The notes under the pieces: generated by a model
What the model was told of the DNA's origin: nothing
Seen by the model: only the letters and a program-made list of their open reading frames with translations
Database searches by the model: none
Origin: Monosporascus cannonballus
Lineage: Eukaryota; Ascomycota; Sordariomycetes; Xylariales
Assembly (NCBI GenBank): GCA_004154925.1
Contig: QJNS01000082.1
Coordinates: forward strand, 224,423 to 288,422
Length of the DNA: 64,000 nucleotides
Reading direction: 5' to 3'
Made by a program: the position numbers and the translations under genes
Part shown: piece by piece, positions 28,153 through 36,458 of the stretch
Layout: each line of letters opens with the position of its first letter
Position numbering within the stretch: position 1 is the first letter of the stretch

Positions 28153-29164
28153 GTTATAAAGTTAAATAAAATATAAATTAATTAAATTATTATAAAACCT
28201 ATATATTATTATATTAATCGAAAAATTCGTAAAACGTATAAATTTAATTTAAAGTTTTTAAAAGTTATTAGATAAATTAATAATAATTAATAAAATAATA
28301 TAAGGCTTACCTACTTAATAAATATCGGATAAAAAATAAAAAATAATTATATAAATAACAAATTCTTAATATATTACTTTTGTAAAAAACCGTACGTTAA
28401 TTCGAAAAATCAAAAATATATCGGAAATGTACTTCAATTTTATAAGTCCCAGATATTGCGCTTAACAACCTTATTTTTTTATTAAATAATTTTATTAATA
28501 ACTTGATATTTTAACTTATTCGAATTTAATTATATTTTCGAATTAAAACTAAATAAAATTACAAAAATAAATGAATTTTACTTTTAAATTATTTTAATAA
28601 AAGGCTTTAAAATAATATTACTTTTATTATTATAATTATTATATATTATTAAAAAGCTTAAATTATCGTAAAATTAATATCTTTTGTATTTGGAATCCGA
28701 ATAAAAATAATATATTTGTTAATATATTACTCATATCTAACGATACAGGTATTTTCTTAAGTTAAACCCGGTATCAAAATAACCGTAAAAATTTAAGGGT
28801 TCTAAATATATTACTCTTGTTATCAGACAATAAGTATATCTAGAATTATGGGGGAATAATATATTAAGATATCAGGCGTTTCCGGGTAAGTGGGACCCCT
28901 TTTATGGCGCGGTAGACAGCCACCTATTAGTATCACCACTTCTACAACTAGGCTTCACTAACAGCGGACCCTACACCGCCACAAGGACCACTTATTATGG
29001 ACACGATGTCCATCCACGAGAGCTTCAAATGGATGGACGTCTATTTCAGGAAGGGCTAAATGGGTGGCGTGGGCTTGGCAATTGCGCAATCCACTTTGCA
29101 ATCCGTGGACTTCGGTGGAATTGCTTCGACCTCTGGGTAGGGCGCATAGCCTCCCTAGACATAT
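28153..29164. other. AT-rich to normal-composition transition, no gene supported
   Basis: AT-rich decayed sequence up to about 28880, then a sharp change to balanced composition. Two similar motifs containing TATATTACTC occur near 28723 and 28808. From about 28880 to 29164 the minus strand continues past the recombinase remnant but no longer resembles it. I could not assign this part. Confidence 0.5.
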
Positions 29165-30572
29165 TATGAATCTAGCGCCTGCACCGACGCGGAGGCTGTA
29201 AAGACGAGAGTGGTTTCGGAAACCGGCAACTAGTAGGGTCCGGTACCACAACTTATTCAATATTTTGTAGGCCATAGGGAAGATTGGCTTGTTAAGGAAG
29301 TCCTGCTTCCATTTAAAGGGATGAAATCAACCGACTTCAAGTTAGGCCGGCCGAATATCTTCTCGACCGTATTAAAGCTGGGATCAAAGGCATCATCCTG
29401 GACCGTACGCGCAAGAACCAGATTAGCGAAACAAAATGAGCAACTAGGGACCAGCGTAATGGAAAAGCTAATACTGTGGAAATTGTTAATAATAGATAAG
29501 AGGTAAACGAGCACCGGGGCAAGAGGAATAACATACCAACCACTATTCCGCGAACGACTTGTCTTAGATATTTCCTTAATCTTATTCCTCTTGATATTTA
29601 CTGTGACGACGATCTTGGTCCTGGTCGGCTTTTCTGGATCGCGTAAGATTACTACCTAAAACTGCGAATACGTTAAATTCGCTAACGTACCGGGCCTGAA
29701 GCCCCCAATAGCAGCCAAAAGGACAATAGCATAAAATAACACCCGCGTAATAGGCTTTCAAGGTATATCGCTAGCACGTGACCATAGAGTGTTAAGGGTC
29801 ACGTCCACATCAGTGTTCGTCATCTCTGTTTTCTCATAGGTTGGAACCGTGCCTAGCCCGATCTCTGGGGCTAATTCGACAAATAGCCACTGTGTGAGAT
29901 TATTAGACGCCGGATAAGAAATTAAAGGCTTATATCGACTGACCTTGACGATCCGATAAGCCGGCCCTTCTCTGCTACCCTCTTCCTTGCTAATCCATTT
30001 TAATTTCCATATTTCTGCCTGGGTGGGATAGTCCCTCCTTTGCTGCCGCATGATATGATGTTCCCCTAAGGCAACAGGCCTCCGCCAGATTTCGGTCAGG
30101 CTAAATGCCGAGTTTACCATTCGCTTGGACTCATACTCGTCAGGGCCGAGAATAGGACGCTTCCGGGTCGATGTTTCGGCATAAGTTCGTAAAAACGCTC
30201 GGAAGGGTGCTTAAGCCTCGGCCGTCTCCGGGCGTTTAACAAACGTCAGCCGGGTGGTCTGGCTGTCGATAGCCAAGTTTTCGCAGAATCTATATTCAAA
30301 GGTCAGCAGGAACAACGGGCAAGTAAGTGGAAGCAGATAGGGCAAAAAGCGGAAACGCGAAGGGCTGCTTACTGAGTCCAGTTCTGCCATAGACGGTCTC
30401 GCTCCTTCAAGGTGTCATCTGCAACAAAAGGCTTATCATCGATCGGTCGCAAAAGGTATTCTTCCAAGTGGGCCAGAGCCGTCTGCTTTTTCGTCTGCTT
30501 CTTTGCCTCTTTGGAAAACAGTATCGAATGATTACGCGCAAGAGGCGCTTGGTAAGGGATGAGAGTGGCCAT
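29165..30572 (-). pseudogene. Broken DUF3435 (FluG-type) tyrosine recombinase, Starship-captain family
   Basis: Remnant of a DUF3435 protein, the family of fungal tyrosine recombinases that includes Starship captains. The start at 30572 follows a TATA box. Exon 1 (30373-30572) contains LLRPIDDKPF and LWQNWT. A clean 83-nt GT-AG intron (30290-30372) restores the frame into FCENLAIDSQTTRLTFVKRP. Conserved blocks follow in order: KRPILGPDEYESKRMVN, LKWISKEEGSREGP, LAPEIGLG and PTYEKTEMT. Next comes AIGGFRPGTLANLTYSQF, which probably holds the first catalytic Arg. Further on, the block RTLLVAGFR..RLYSLRVGAGAR lies in another frame after a frameshift near 29265. Stops at 30211 (TAA), 29656 (TAG) and 29758 (TGA) break the frame. 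The first two look like CAA and CAG hit by C-to-T change. The C-terminal part after GAGAR is lost. Confidence 0.85.
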
Positions 30573-31083
30573 CTCGAAACGATCTCAGGACGAGGTAGCC
30601 CTACCGAAAGATGAAGGTAATGTGGATGTGGATGCGCGCGGTCTGTTTTGAGAGGAATCATATTGAGCGGAGGATCATAAATAGAGGAGGGAGGCCGGAT
30701 ACTTTATAGCCAGGGAAACACGTCCCTCGGTGCGCCTGGGGATCGCACTGGTGGGACTACGGACGAAGGCGCCATGCTTCAGGATCGGTGTTATCTGTTG
30801 GTATTGGCTCGTTCCTTGGCACAGGCCGCTGGCGGCAAGCCAGGGCGTCAGCAAGCCCCACGTTGGGAGGGGGGAGGGTGCGGAAAGAGAGGGGGTGAGC
30901 AAAGTAGACACGGCACCGGCCGGAGCAGGACGAGCAGATGTTCCGGGCCCTCGACGGTTCCGTTTCTCTAAGACGGTTGTCCGGCCCCGAGGCCAAAACG
31001 GAGGGTGGGCGCTAAAACACTAAGGGCGGTCGGGGTTGGCAGAACCGGGAGAGGAAGGTGGGCCGGTGCACCGCCGGGATGAG
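30573..31083 (-). promoter_or_regulatory. Upstream region of the recombinase remnant, with TATA box
   Basis: On the minus strand a TATAAAG box lies at 30702-30708, about 130 bases before the ATG at 30572, with a pyrimidine-rich leader between. Further right (30730-31083) the DNA is GC-rich, with a purine run near 30860-30900. No convincing gene is present on either strand, although several frames stay open. If the recombinase headed a Starship, the element's 5' edge would be expected in this interval. Confidence 0.45.
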
Positions 31084-31818
31084 TCAGCAGACACGGCCGT
31101 GCCGCATGTTCGATATTGCATCTTTTCTAGAAATTGTGACATCGTTGGTCACTAAGGACGTATCGACAGCGGCTGCGCTGTGAGCTACCCGCTTAACCGT
31201 GACCTCTATGTCTCTCTTCCAAAGAGAAGCATCTTCAAGCAGCTCCCAGTGGTGCTGCTGTACAGAGCTGCCCACTGCTTCTTCATCACGGACCAAGATT
31301 GTAAGCGATACTTTGGTGTTTGAAGGTTCCGGACAGTGTTCGTTGACAATCCCGGCTAGATCCAGAGTGTGAAGGAGAGAGGAACCGTACTTTCGGATGG
31401 CCTCCTCGATGTTGTGTGCTCGACCGACAGAGTAAGGTGACTTGGTGACGAATTGTTCGATGTACCATCGACATTCGCATTGCTCGCTTGCGTTAATGGG
31501 AGTTTCCAGGACCCGAAGACTGGTTGATGGTGGATTCCCTGTTGTTATAGATACCCGCCAGCGGGCAGAGTTCTGACCAGGACGAACCCCGGCGTGCTGG
31601 CGGGCAGAGATCTGGATGATCAAGTGATGTCAGTCAGAAGCCATTCTTTGTTGAGCTAAAGAGGATGCACAACTGAGACATGGGGGATTTGTCGTGACAA
31701 TGAGCGACGCTGCGCAGAGGTTGGGTGCGGCTGGGCTCATAGGTACACGTATGCGCGCATTGGGAGGGGATGACGAATCTCCGTCCTGAATCCAATCATG
31801 CATTAAGACCTCACGCAA
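31084..31818 (-). pseudogene. Truncated CHAT-type (caspase-like) protease gene, N-terminal part only
   Basis: The reading frame from 31818 leftward is open except for one TGA at 31630-31632. It carries two stretches typical of the region preceding the catalytic centre in fungal CHAT proteins: CRWYIEQFVTKSP with VGRA and an AIRKYGSSLL-like helix (about 31400-31485), then HHWELLEDASLW followed by EVTVKRV (about 31185-31255). After that, resemblance stops and the frame ends at 31084. The expected His and Cys catalytic blocks of about 200 residues are not found in the next 500 bases in any minus frame. The internal TGA may lie in an unspliced intron (CTGAC branch-like site and CAG before 31610), but I found no phase-matching strong donor. 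Assignment rests on remembered family sequence. The divergent partner is the gasdermin-like gene 170 bases away. Confidence 0.55.
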
Positions 31819-31987
31819 CAGAGAACATTATTGGCTCGCTGTCTGATTATTGCCTATAAGATATCCCTTACCGGCTGATTTAGGATGCCCAAGCCCTCTA
31901 TACTTTTCTCTTCCAGCTTGTCATCAAACCACCTACTTGTGCTCCCCTGGCCCAATTGTCGTCTCTTTGATTGGCTCTTCTCAAACC
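31819..31987. promoter_or_regulatory. Short divergent promoter between protease remnant and gasdermin-like gene
   Basis: A 169-bp gap between the two possible start codons. A TATAAG sequence at 31855-31860 points toward the gasdermin-like gene, with a pyrimidine-rich leader before its ATG. On the minus strand a CCAAT sequence lies about 20-25 bases upstream of 31818. The arrangement would allow joint control of both genes. Confidence 0.4.
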
Positions 31988-32938
31988 ATGGACAGCCGTC
32001 GCTTTTTCCTCCTTGGACGGCCATGTCCCGCATCGGAGATCCCCAGCATGATGGGGCGGGTTGTGGCCTACAAACTTCAGCCCCTGGAGAAGTATGCTCC
32101 GTTTTGCTTACAGTGTTCGACCAAGGTCGACCGGCATAATCCCGAGGACATCATTCCAAATATCCTCCCCAAGCCATCTCTTTCAATCAGTCGGAAAGAT
32201 GTACTCTCGGCGACGACCGATCACGGTCTGAGGCTATCCTTGGGCTCGCTGTTTGGCATTGAATTTGGAAGGGAGAAAGAAAACTCAGTGGAGCTGGAGA
32301 CCGCATGTATAAAGACCTATGCTCTCAGCAACCCAGATGCTATTTTTGACATGCTCATGCAAAACAACAAATATGCTGCCGATGTGCAAAAGTTGTGTGC
32401 AAGCATTACGAAACGACAAGCCTTTCTCGTGACTGGCTTCCTCACCACATCGGGCGCCACCTGGACCCGTCGACATGGAGAAAAACGGACCGGCGGATTC
32501 ACAGCAGCAATTCCCGTCTCAGCCGCCGTCGCCGGGCTGCCAATCCCGGCGGAGCTAATTGACCCCGCCATAGAACCGTCTCGTATGGTTGGCGGTAGCA
32601 TTCAGAAGACGATGAAGGTAGAGGAGGAGCAGATATTTGCCATGTCATACAGTCTCGTCAAAATAACCTATCACCTCACAAAGAAGAAGACGCAACCAGG
32701 CACTCCCCGGATAGGTCCGCCAGTGCTTGCTAAGTTGAGAGACCTGGCTTTTGGGGAGACCGAGGAGGAGGACATCCCGGCCGAGGCTCGTGGGGACGTG
32801 TTTCTTGTTGACATTGAGGACGAGAGTGAAGATGATTCGGAGGATGATGACAGCGATTGTTGGGGTGACGAGGGCGCCAAGAAGCCAGTGGCGGATGAGA
32901 AAGAAGCAAATGCACCGTATTTTGCCCTCCATTTGTAA
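31988..32938 (+). CDS. Gasdermin-like pore-forming domain protein (putative)
   Basis: Intron-free, 316 residues; the ATG at 31988 follows a TATA-type leader, although the frame is open from 31850. Its segment order resembles the N-terminal pore domain of gasdermins. A YALS-type strand with a helix (about 110-135) comes first, then QAFLVTGFLTTSGATW (about 142-158), where gasdermins have a hydrophobic VTE-type strand. A basic Arg-His-Gly-Glu-Lys-Arg turn and a Gly-rich beta strand follow. Next is GGSIQKTMKVEEEQIF (about 201-216) leading into a strand like the gasdermin 'K-K-x-V-x-I-P-x-G' segment. The C-terminus is a linker and a strongly acidic tail (about 258-295). Fungal gasdermins described so far mediate regulated cell death after proteolytic removal of a C-terminal inhibitory piece. 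The CHAT remnant next door fits such a pair. No signal peptide or classical membrane segment is visible. The fold assignment is inference and needs structure prediction. Confidence 0.55.
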   Translation: MDSRRFFLLGRPCPASEIPSMMGRVVAYKLQPLEKYAPFCLQCSTKVDRHNPEDIIPNILPKPSLSISRKDVLSATTDHGLRLSLGSLFGIEFGREKENSVELETACIKTYALSNPDAIFDMLMQNNKYAADVQKLCASITKRQAFLVTGFLTTSGATWTRRHGEKRTGGFTAAIPVSAAVAGLPIPAELIDPAIEPSRMVGGSIQKTMKVEEEQIFAMSYSLVKITYHLTKKKTQPGTPRIGPPVLAKLRDLAFGETEEEDIPAEARGDVFLVDIEDESEDDSEDDDSDCWGDEGAKKPVADEKEANAPYFALHL

Positions 32939-33348
32939 GGTTACGATGATTCTGTCGGGGGGGTTTCCTCATAATAACTGCCGGTGAGCTTTACGATAAG
33001 GACATGCAATGTGTCGGTAGAGGTACCCGATTGGATTTTCTCCTTGGGTCAGGTTGCATTAGTTACCCAATTCTATACAAGTAGGATCTTCTGCAACGGG
33101 TGACATCCTATCATTCCATCCCTTCGTCAGCAAATGCTCTTTCTGACGAAACCACATAACCCGAAGGGAGCTGTGGGGAGCTAAAAAAAGATGCAGCGCT
33201 TTAACACCTGTGGCTGATTCCAGAGTCTCGTCGGCATTCCTCAGGGTCCCTTCACGCCCTGGCCTATCTTAAATCAGCCAGGTTTCTTGACTCCTCACCT
33301 CCGATTTCTCATCGCTCGGAGGCCAGCAAGGCATCATGATTAGAGACA
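32939..33348. other. Intergenic region, nothing recognised
   Basis: About 410 bases between the gasdermin-like gene and the J-domain gene. Balanced composition and no convincing open frame. It should contain the terminator of the first gene and the promoter of the second, but no clear TATA box or repeat was seen. Confidence 0.5.
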
Positions 33349-34793
33349 ATGGTCGCCGACACAACTTTGTACGAGATTCTAGGTATGTGCCGGTAACAGA
33401 TCTCAGAGCCCGTGAAATCCTCATATTATTAACCGTTACATACATAGACGTCCAGCCGGCTGCCACCACCAGGGAGATCAAAGAGGCATACAGGAAAAAG
33501 GCCTTGAAATGGCATCCCGACAAGAACCCAGATCCTGCGGCCGAAGGAATGTTCAAGGGTTCGTGCTACTTTGCATTGAGAGTGAGATTCCGCCTGACTG
33601 ACAGCCCCTCCTTTCCAGATGTCGTCCGTGCCAACGAAATCCTCTCTGACAAAGCTAAGCGGCGGAACTACGACGAGTTCGGACTCGGCTCATTCTCAGC
33701 CAGAGGCGGCGGACGCTATGGAGCCACAGGCACTTCCCCATACTCTTCCTCCACAAGAGGAACAAGTAGCGGCCTCAACGATGAGGACTTTGAGGCCTTC
33801 TTCCGGGCCGCGCGCAGTCGGCGCCGCACACGAACTCGGGGAGGCTATGGCTCAGCATATGCAGCCGACGAGTTCCCTGGCATCCCGTCTTTCGCGGATC
33901 TGCGGCCGAAGCCGGGGCTGTGTCTTATGGTTGTTTATGTTCTGCTGGACATGGCCTTCAGCACGGCTGCTGGCGCTGCGGCGGCTGCTGCGGGCGCGCA
34001 CGCAGACGGGGGGGCTCCGACACCGCGAGCGACGCAGATTGGTGCGCTTGCTGGGTTGACGAAGAGCGCTATCACTGGCTTTGTGTGGTTCGTTGGGCAG
34101 TGGGAGCCTGGCTGGTTTGTGGCGTTACCGCTGTGGTTGTTGGGTACCGGCTTTGCAGTCTGTTCCTTGGTGATGGTGCAAGTGACGAACATGACACTCG
34201 AACACGGTGAGTATCATCCAACGCAGAAGGATGACAGCAGTTGGAGACTTACTGGCGACTGGCTGAATGCAGTCCCTCGGGAGTTGTGGATTCCAGTACT
34301 TGTTGCTGCGTTGCCGCTTTGGCCCGAGACCGCGAACCACTTTGGTTGTATGATCTCCCGATATCCTGTTGCGTGTCTCCCACTGACAGCTACTTCGTCA
34401 GCCTATGGGCCACGGGCACTCTCGCTCCTTTACTGCTGCGTGCCCTGTCTCTGCTTGTGCTCATGCTTCCCGCCTGCTGGACCACTTTTGCTCATAGCTC
34501 TCGACGCCCTTGGCGGTGCTACGTTGGCCGCTCTTGCACTGAGTCAGGGTATGTCTTACGCTCCCTGCCTTCCATTCTCCTAACATAGTTCCGTCGTTAC
34601 CTTCGTGGCGAATAGTCTACTTTGCATGCTGACATGAATCTGTGGTGAGACAGGCCCGAGCATCTGCACACCTCATGCCGCAGCGGCGGCCGGAGCGGTC
34701 TACGGAACCATCAGCAGTCTCCCAGCCGCTTTTTCGGCTTTACTAGAGTGTTGTTGTTTATGCAGCCTAGTGACGCTGATGGAGGATGACTGA
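33349..34793 (+). CDS. J-domain (DnaJ) protein with hydrophobic C-terminal part
   Basis: Hsp40-type co-chaperone that should stimulate an Hsp70. Proposed exons: 33349-33382, 33448-33558, 33619-34548, 34654-34793, giving 404 residues with the phase preserved throughout. Residues 5-75 form a J domain: LYEIL, REIKEAYRKKALKWHPDKNPD with the diagnostic His-Pro-Asp, then RANEILSDKAKRRNYDEFG. A Gly/Ser-rich linker and an Arg-rich stretch follow. Several hydrophobic segments between about residues 175 and 390 (an Ala-rich one, one with GFVWFVGQW, LWLLGTGFAVCSLVMV and later ones) suggest membrane insertion. A further 66-nt in-frame intron, 34207-34272 (GTGAGT...GCAG), is likely and would shorten the product to 382 residues. 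Membrane-bound J proteins often act at the ER, but location is not shown here. Confidence 0.75.
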
Positions 34794-35219
34794 GTCCAAG
34801 AGTGCCAGGCACCTCACGGTAGTAGTCCAGTAAGTCAAAACCCCGGGTTTCGGACCAGGCACCCTTAAAATCAGTCCCGAAGATGGATACAAAGCTTGGT
34901 GACGATGATGGCAGTGCTCCAGCGGCCGCGGGGCCAAAATAGCGATGTGATAAGGGACCATAGGGACGGCAGTATGATGGATATATCAGCTCTTCTTAGA
35001 CATCCTTCCGCGCCGTGAGGTAACTAGCCACATATAACATGGCGGCCACCCACAGCTTGAACCGCGGCTTCTCCATGCTGTCCTATGGTTATATTCGCCA
35101 TGTACAATCACAACAACCGATTCCGCGGCATACTCTCCCTGCGTGATTGCCCTGGCATGCAGGAGGATTCTCTTATTCGTGGCCTGTTAGCATGTGAAGC
35201 GCGTTTTGCTATCATCGTA
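34794..35219. other. Intergenic region between convergent genes
   Basis: About 425 bases between the 3' ends of the J-domain gene and the Cys4 protein gene. Short overlapping open frames on both strands look accidental. It probably holds only the two 3' ends. Confidence 0.5.
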
Positions 35220-36326
35220 TCACCGCCATCTGCGCTTTGGGGAGAGTTGGGCCTGTTCGTAGCCCGAGCCGAGTTCTCGTTGAGGACCGGCGCGTTCGTG
35301 CTGCCCATTGGCGCTTCCCCCATATCCCTCGTCAGAATACTCGCTCCTGATTCTGGAAGTCGCATCTGCTCTCAAGTGTCTGCACCTATTCCTATACTTG
35401 TAGGTGAAGACGAACGCCGTTGAAGTAGGCTCGGCTTCGCAGCACGGGTGCTTCTCGGCACAGACGCCGTGCGAGTCCGCGTTGGGGCCGTGGTCATATC
35501 CGTCCTTCAGGAGCCCCCATTTGTAGACGCGGCAGTTGACATCAGAGAGCTCGTCCTGCGTAATAGCATCCGGGTTCGTGGGAACAAAATCGAGGTCGCG
35601 ACAGATCTTGAGGGCGTTCCAGAAATCCTCTCTGATATGACACCGTTGCTTGTAGTCGCCGTGATGGATGCGCTCGATGATCATACTGTTAACCATGCGG
35701 GTAGTGTCTTCCCATGAGTAGAACGGGGCAAGCTTGAGAAGAAGCTTCAGGAAGGACTCGGTGTGAATCGAGTCATTGACGAAAACCAGAGCTCGTGTGT
35801 CCGTCTCCGGTGACCAGTGGATAAGGATTTCGGACCTTAGGTGCTCCAGCGGGTCGCTCCTCTCGTTTGCCTCGGACAGATTGGCGAGCTGGATAGCCGA
35901 AGTCCCAGGACGTTGCCCTGCCCTTGCAGGCTGGGCGGTGGAAGAAGACGCGAGGGAGACTGAACGCTGCGAAGGCGTCGGGGGAAGGCAGCGGCGGATC
36001 GATGAGACCTTTCTTGCTCGGAGGTCAATGTAATACTCCGCCATCCTTTGCATGTGGCTGTCCTGTATGTTGCGGAGTGCAAGGCGCTCCTGATTGAAGA
36101 CGACAGTGTTGAACTGATCCGTCCCATAGGCTGCGGCGAAAGACATATCGAAGAGTGCCTCCTCGCAGCTGACCATGGCCTCGGTCGCTGCTTCATATTC
36201 TTTCCATTTGCGTCTCAGCTTCTTGTCGCACCCGCCACAAAGACCCTGGAATATATCTGGTTGAGCCTGACACCACTTGCACTGGCTGTCCGGGCGTCGC
36301 TCGGGAATCCCCCGAAAATTCGACAT
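35220..36326 (-). CDS. Uncharacterised protein with N-terminal Cys4 motif
   Basis: A 368-residue frame without a family I recognise. The ATG at 36326 is preferred because conserved-looking sequence begins there; the frame itself is open from 36458. Near the N-terminus two Cys-x2-Cys pairs (CKWC and CGGC, about residues 15-33) could bind one zinc ion, followed by a basic KKLRRKWKEYE helix. A Ser/Pro/Ala-rich low-complexity stretch lies at about 125-165. A more ordered, charged C-terminal half follows, with YSWEDTTRMV and FWNALKICRDL. The last 60 residues are Arg/Gly/Gln-rich. A 45-nt GTATAG...CCAG intron may be removed near 35344-35390 without changing frame. A real gene seems likely from length and codon usage. 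Function unknown. Confidence 0.65.
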   Translation of the reverse strand: MSNFRGIPERRPDSQCKWCQAQPDIFQGLCGGCDKKLRRKWKEYEAATEAMVSCEEALFDMSFAAAYGTDQFNTVVFNQERLALRNIQDSHMQRMAEYYIDLRARKVSSIRRCLPPTPSQRSVSLASSSTAQPARAGQRPGTSAIQLANLSEANERSDPLEHLRSEILIHWSPETDTRALVFVNDSIHTESFLKLLLKLAPFYSWEDTTRMVNSMIIERIHHGDYKQRCHIREDFWNALKICRDLDFVPTNPDAITQDELSDVNCRVYKWGLLKDGYDHGPNADSHGVCAEKHPCCEAEPTSTAFVFTYKYRNRCRHLRADATSRIRSEYSDEGYGGSANGQHERAGPQRELGSGYEQAQLSPKRRWR

Positions 36327-36458
36327 GCTGGAATTAGAGAGTGTCAATTCGGAAGGCGTATTGATTCCAACTGAAAAAAACGCGAGACAAGTGCGTCGTA
36401 ACTGAGGGTGACTCAATTGGGCGAGTCTGCCGTTGTAGAAAGGTGACGCGTGATGCAA

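Noticed and set aside
1..28880. CRISPR array, rDNA or centromeric satellite as explanation of the AT-rich block
   Set aside because: No regular short repeats or rRNA motifs; LTRs, target duplications and RT/Gag motifs explain most of it.
28958..29275. 105-codon minus frame as a separate small gene
   Set aside because: Its first 30 residues continue the DUF3435 remnant after a frameshift; the rest has no resemblance to anything I know.
30730..31023. GC-rich frames on both strands upstream of the recombinase
   Set aside because: They are open because of high GC content, overlap each other and show no motif or splice logic.
31850..31987. Upstream start at 31850 for the gasdermin-like protein
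   Set aside because: The extra 46 residues cover a TATA-like site and a pyrimidine-rich leader, so ATG 31988 is a better start.
33619..34210. Alternative plus frames inside the J-domain gene
   Set aside because: The exon chain that begins with the J domain keeps phase through all introns; the other frames do not.
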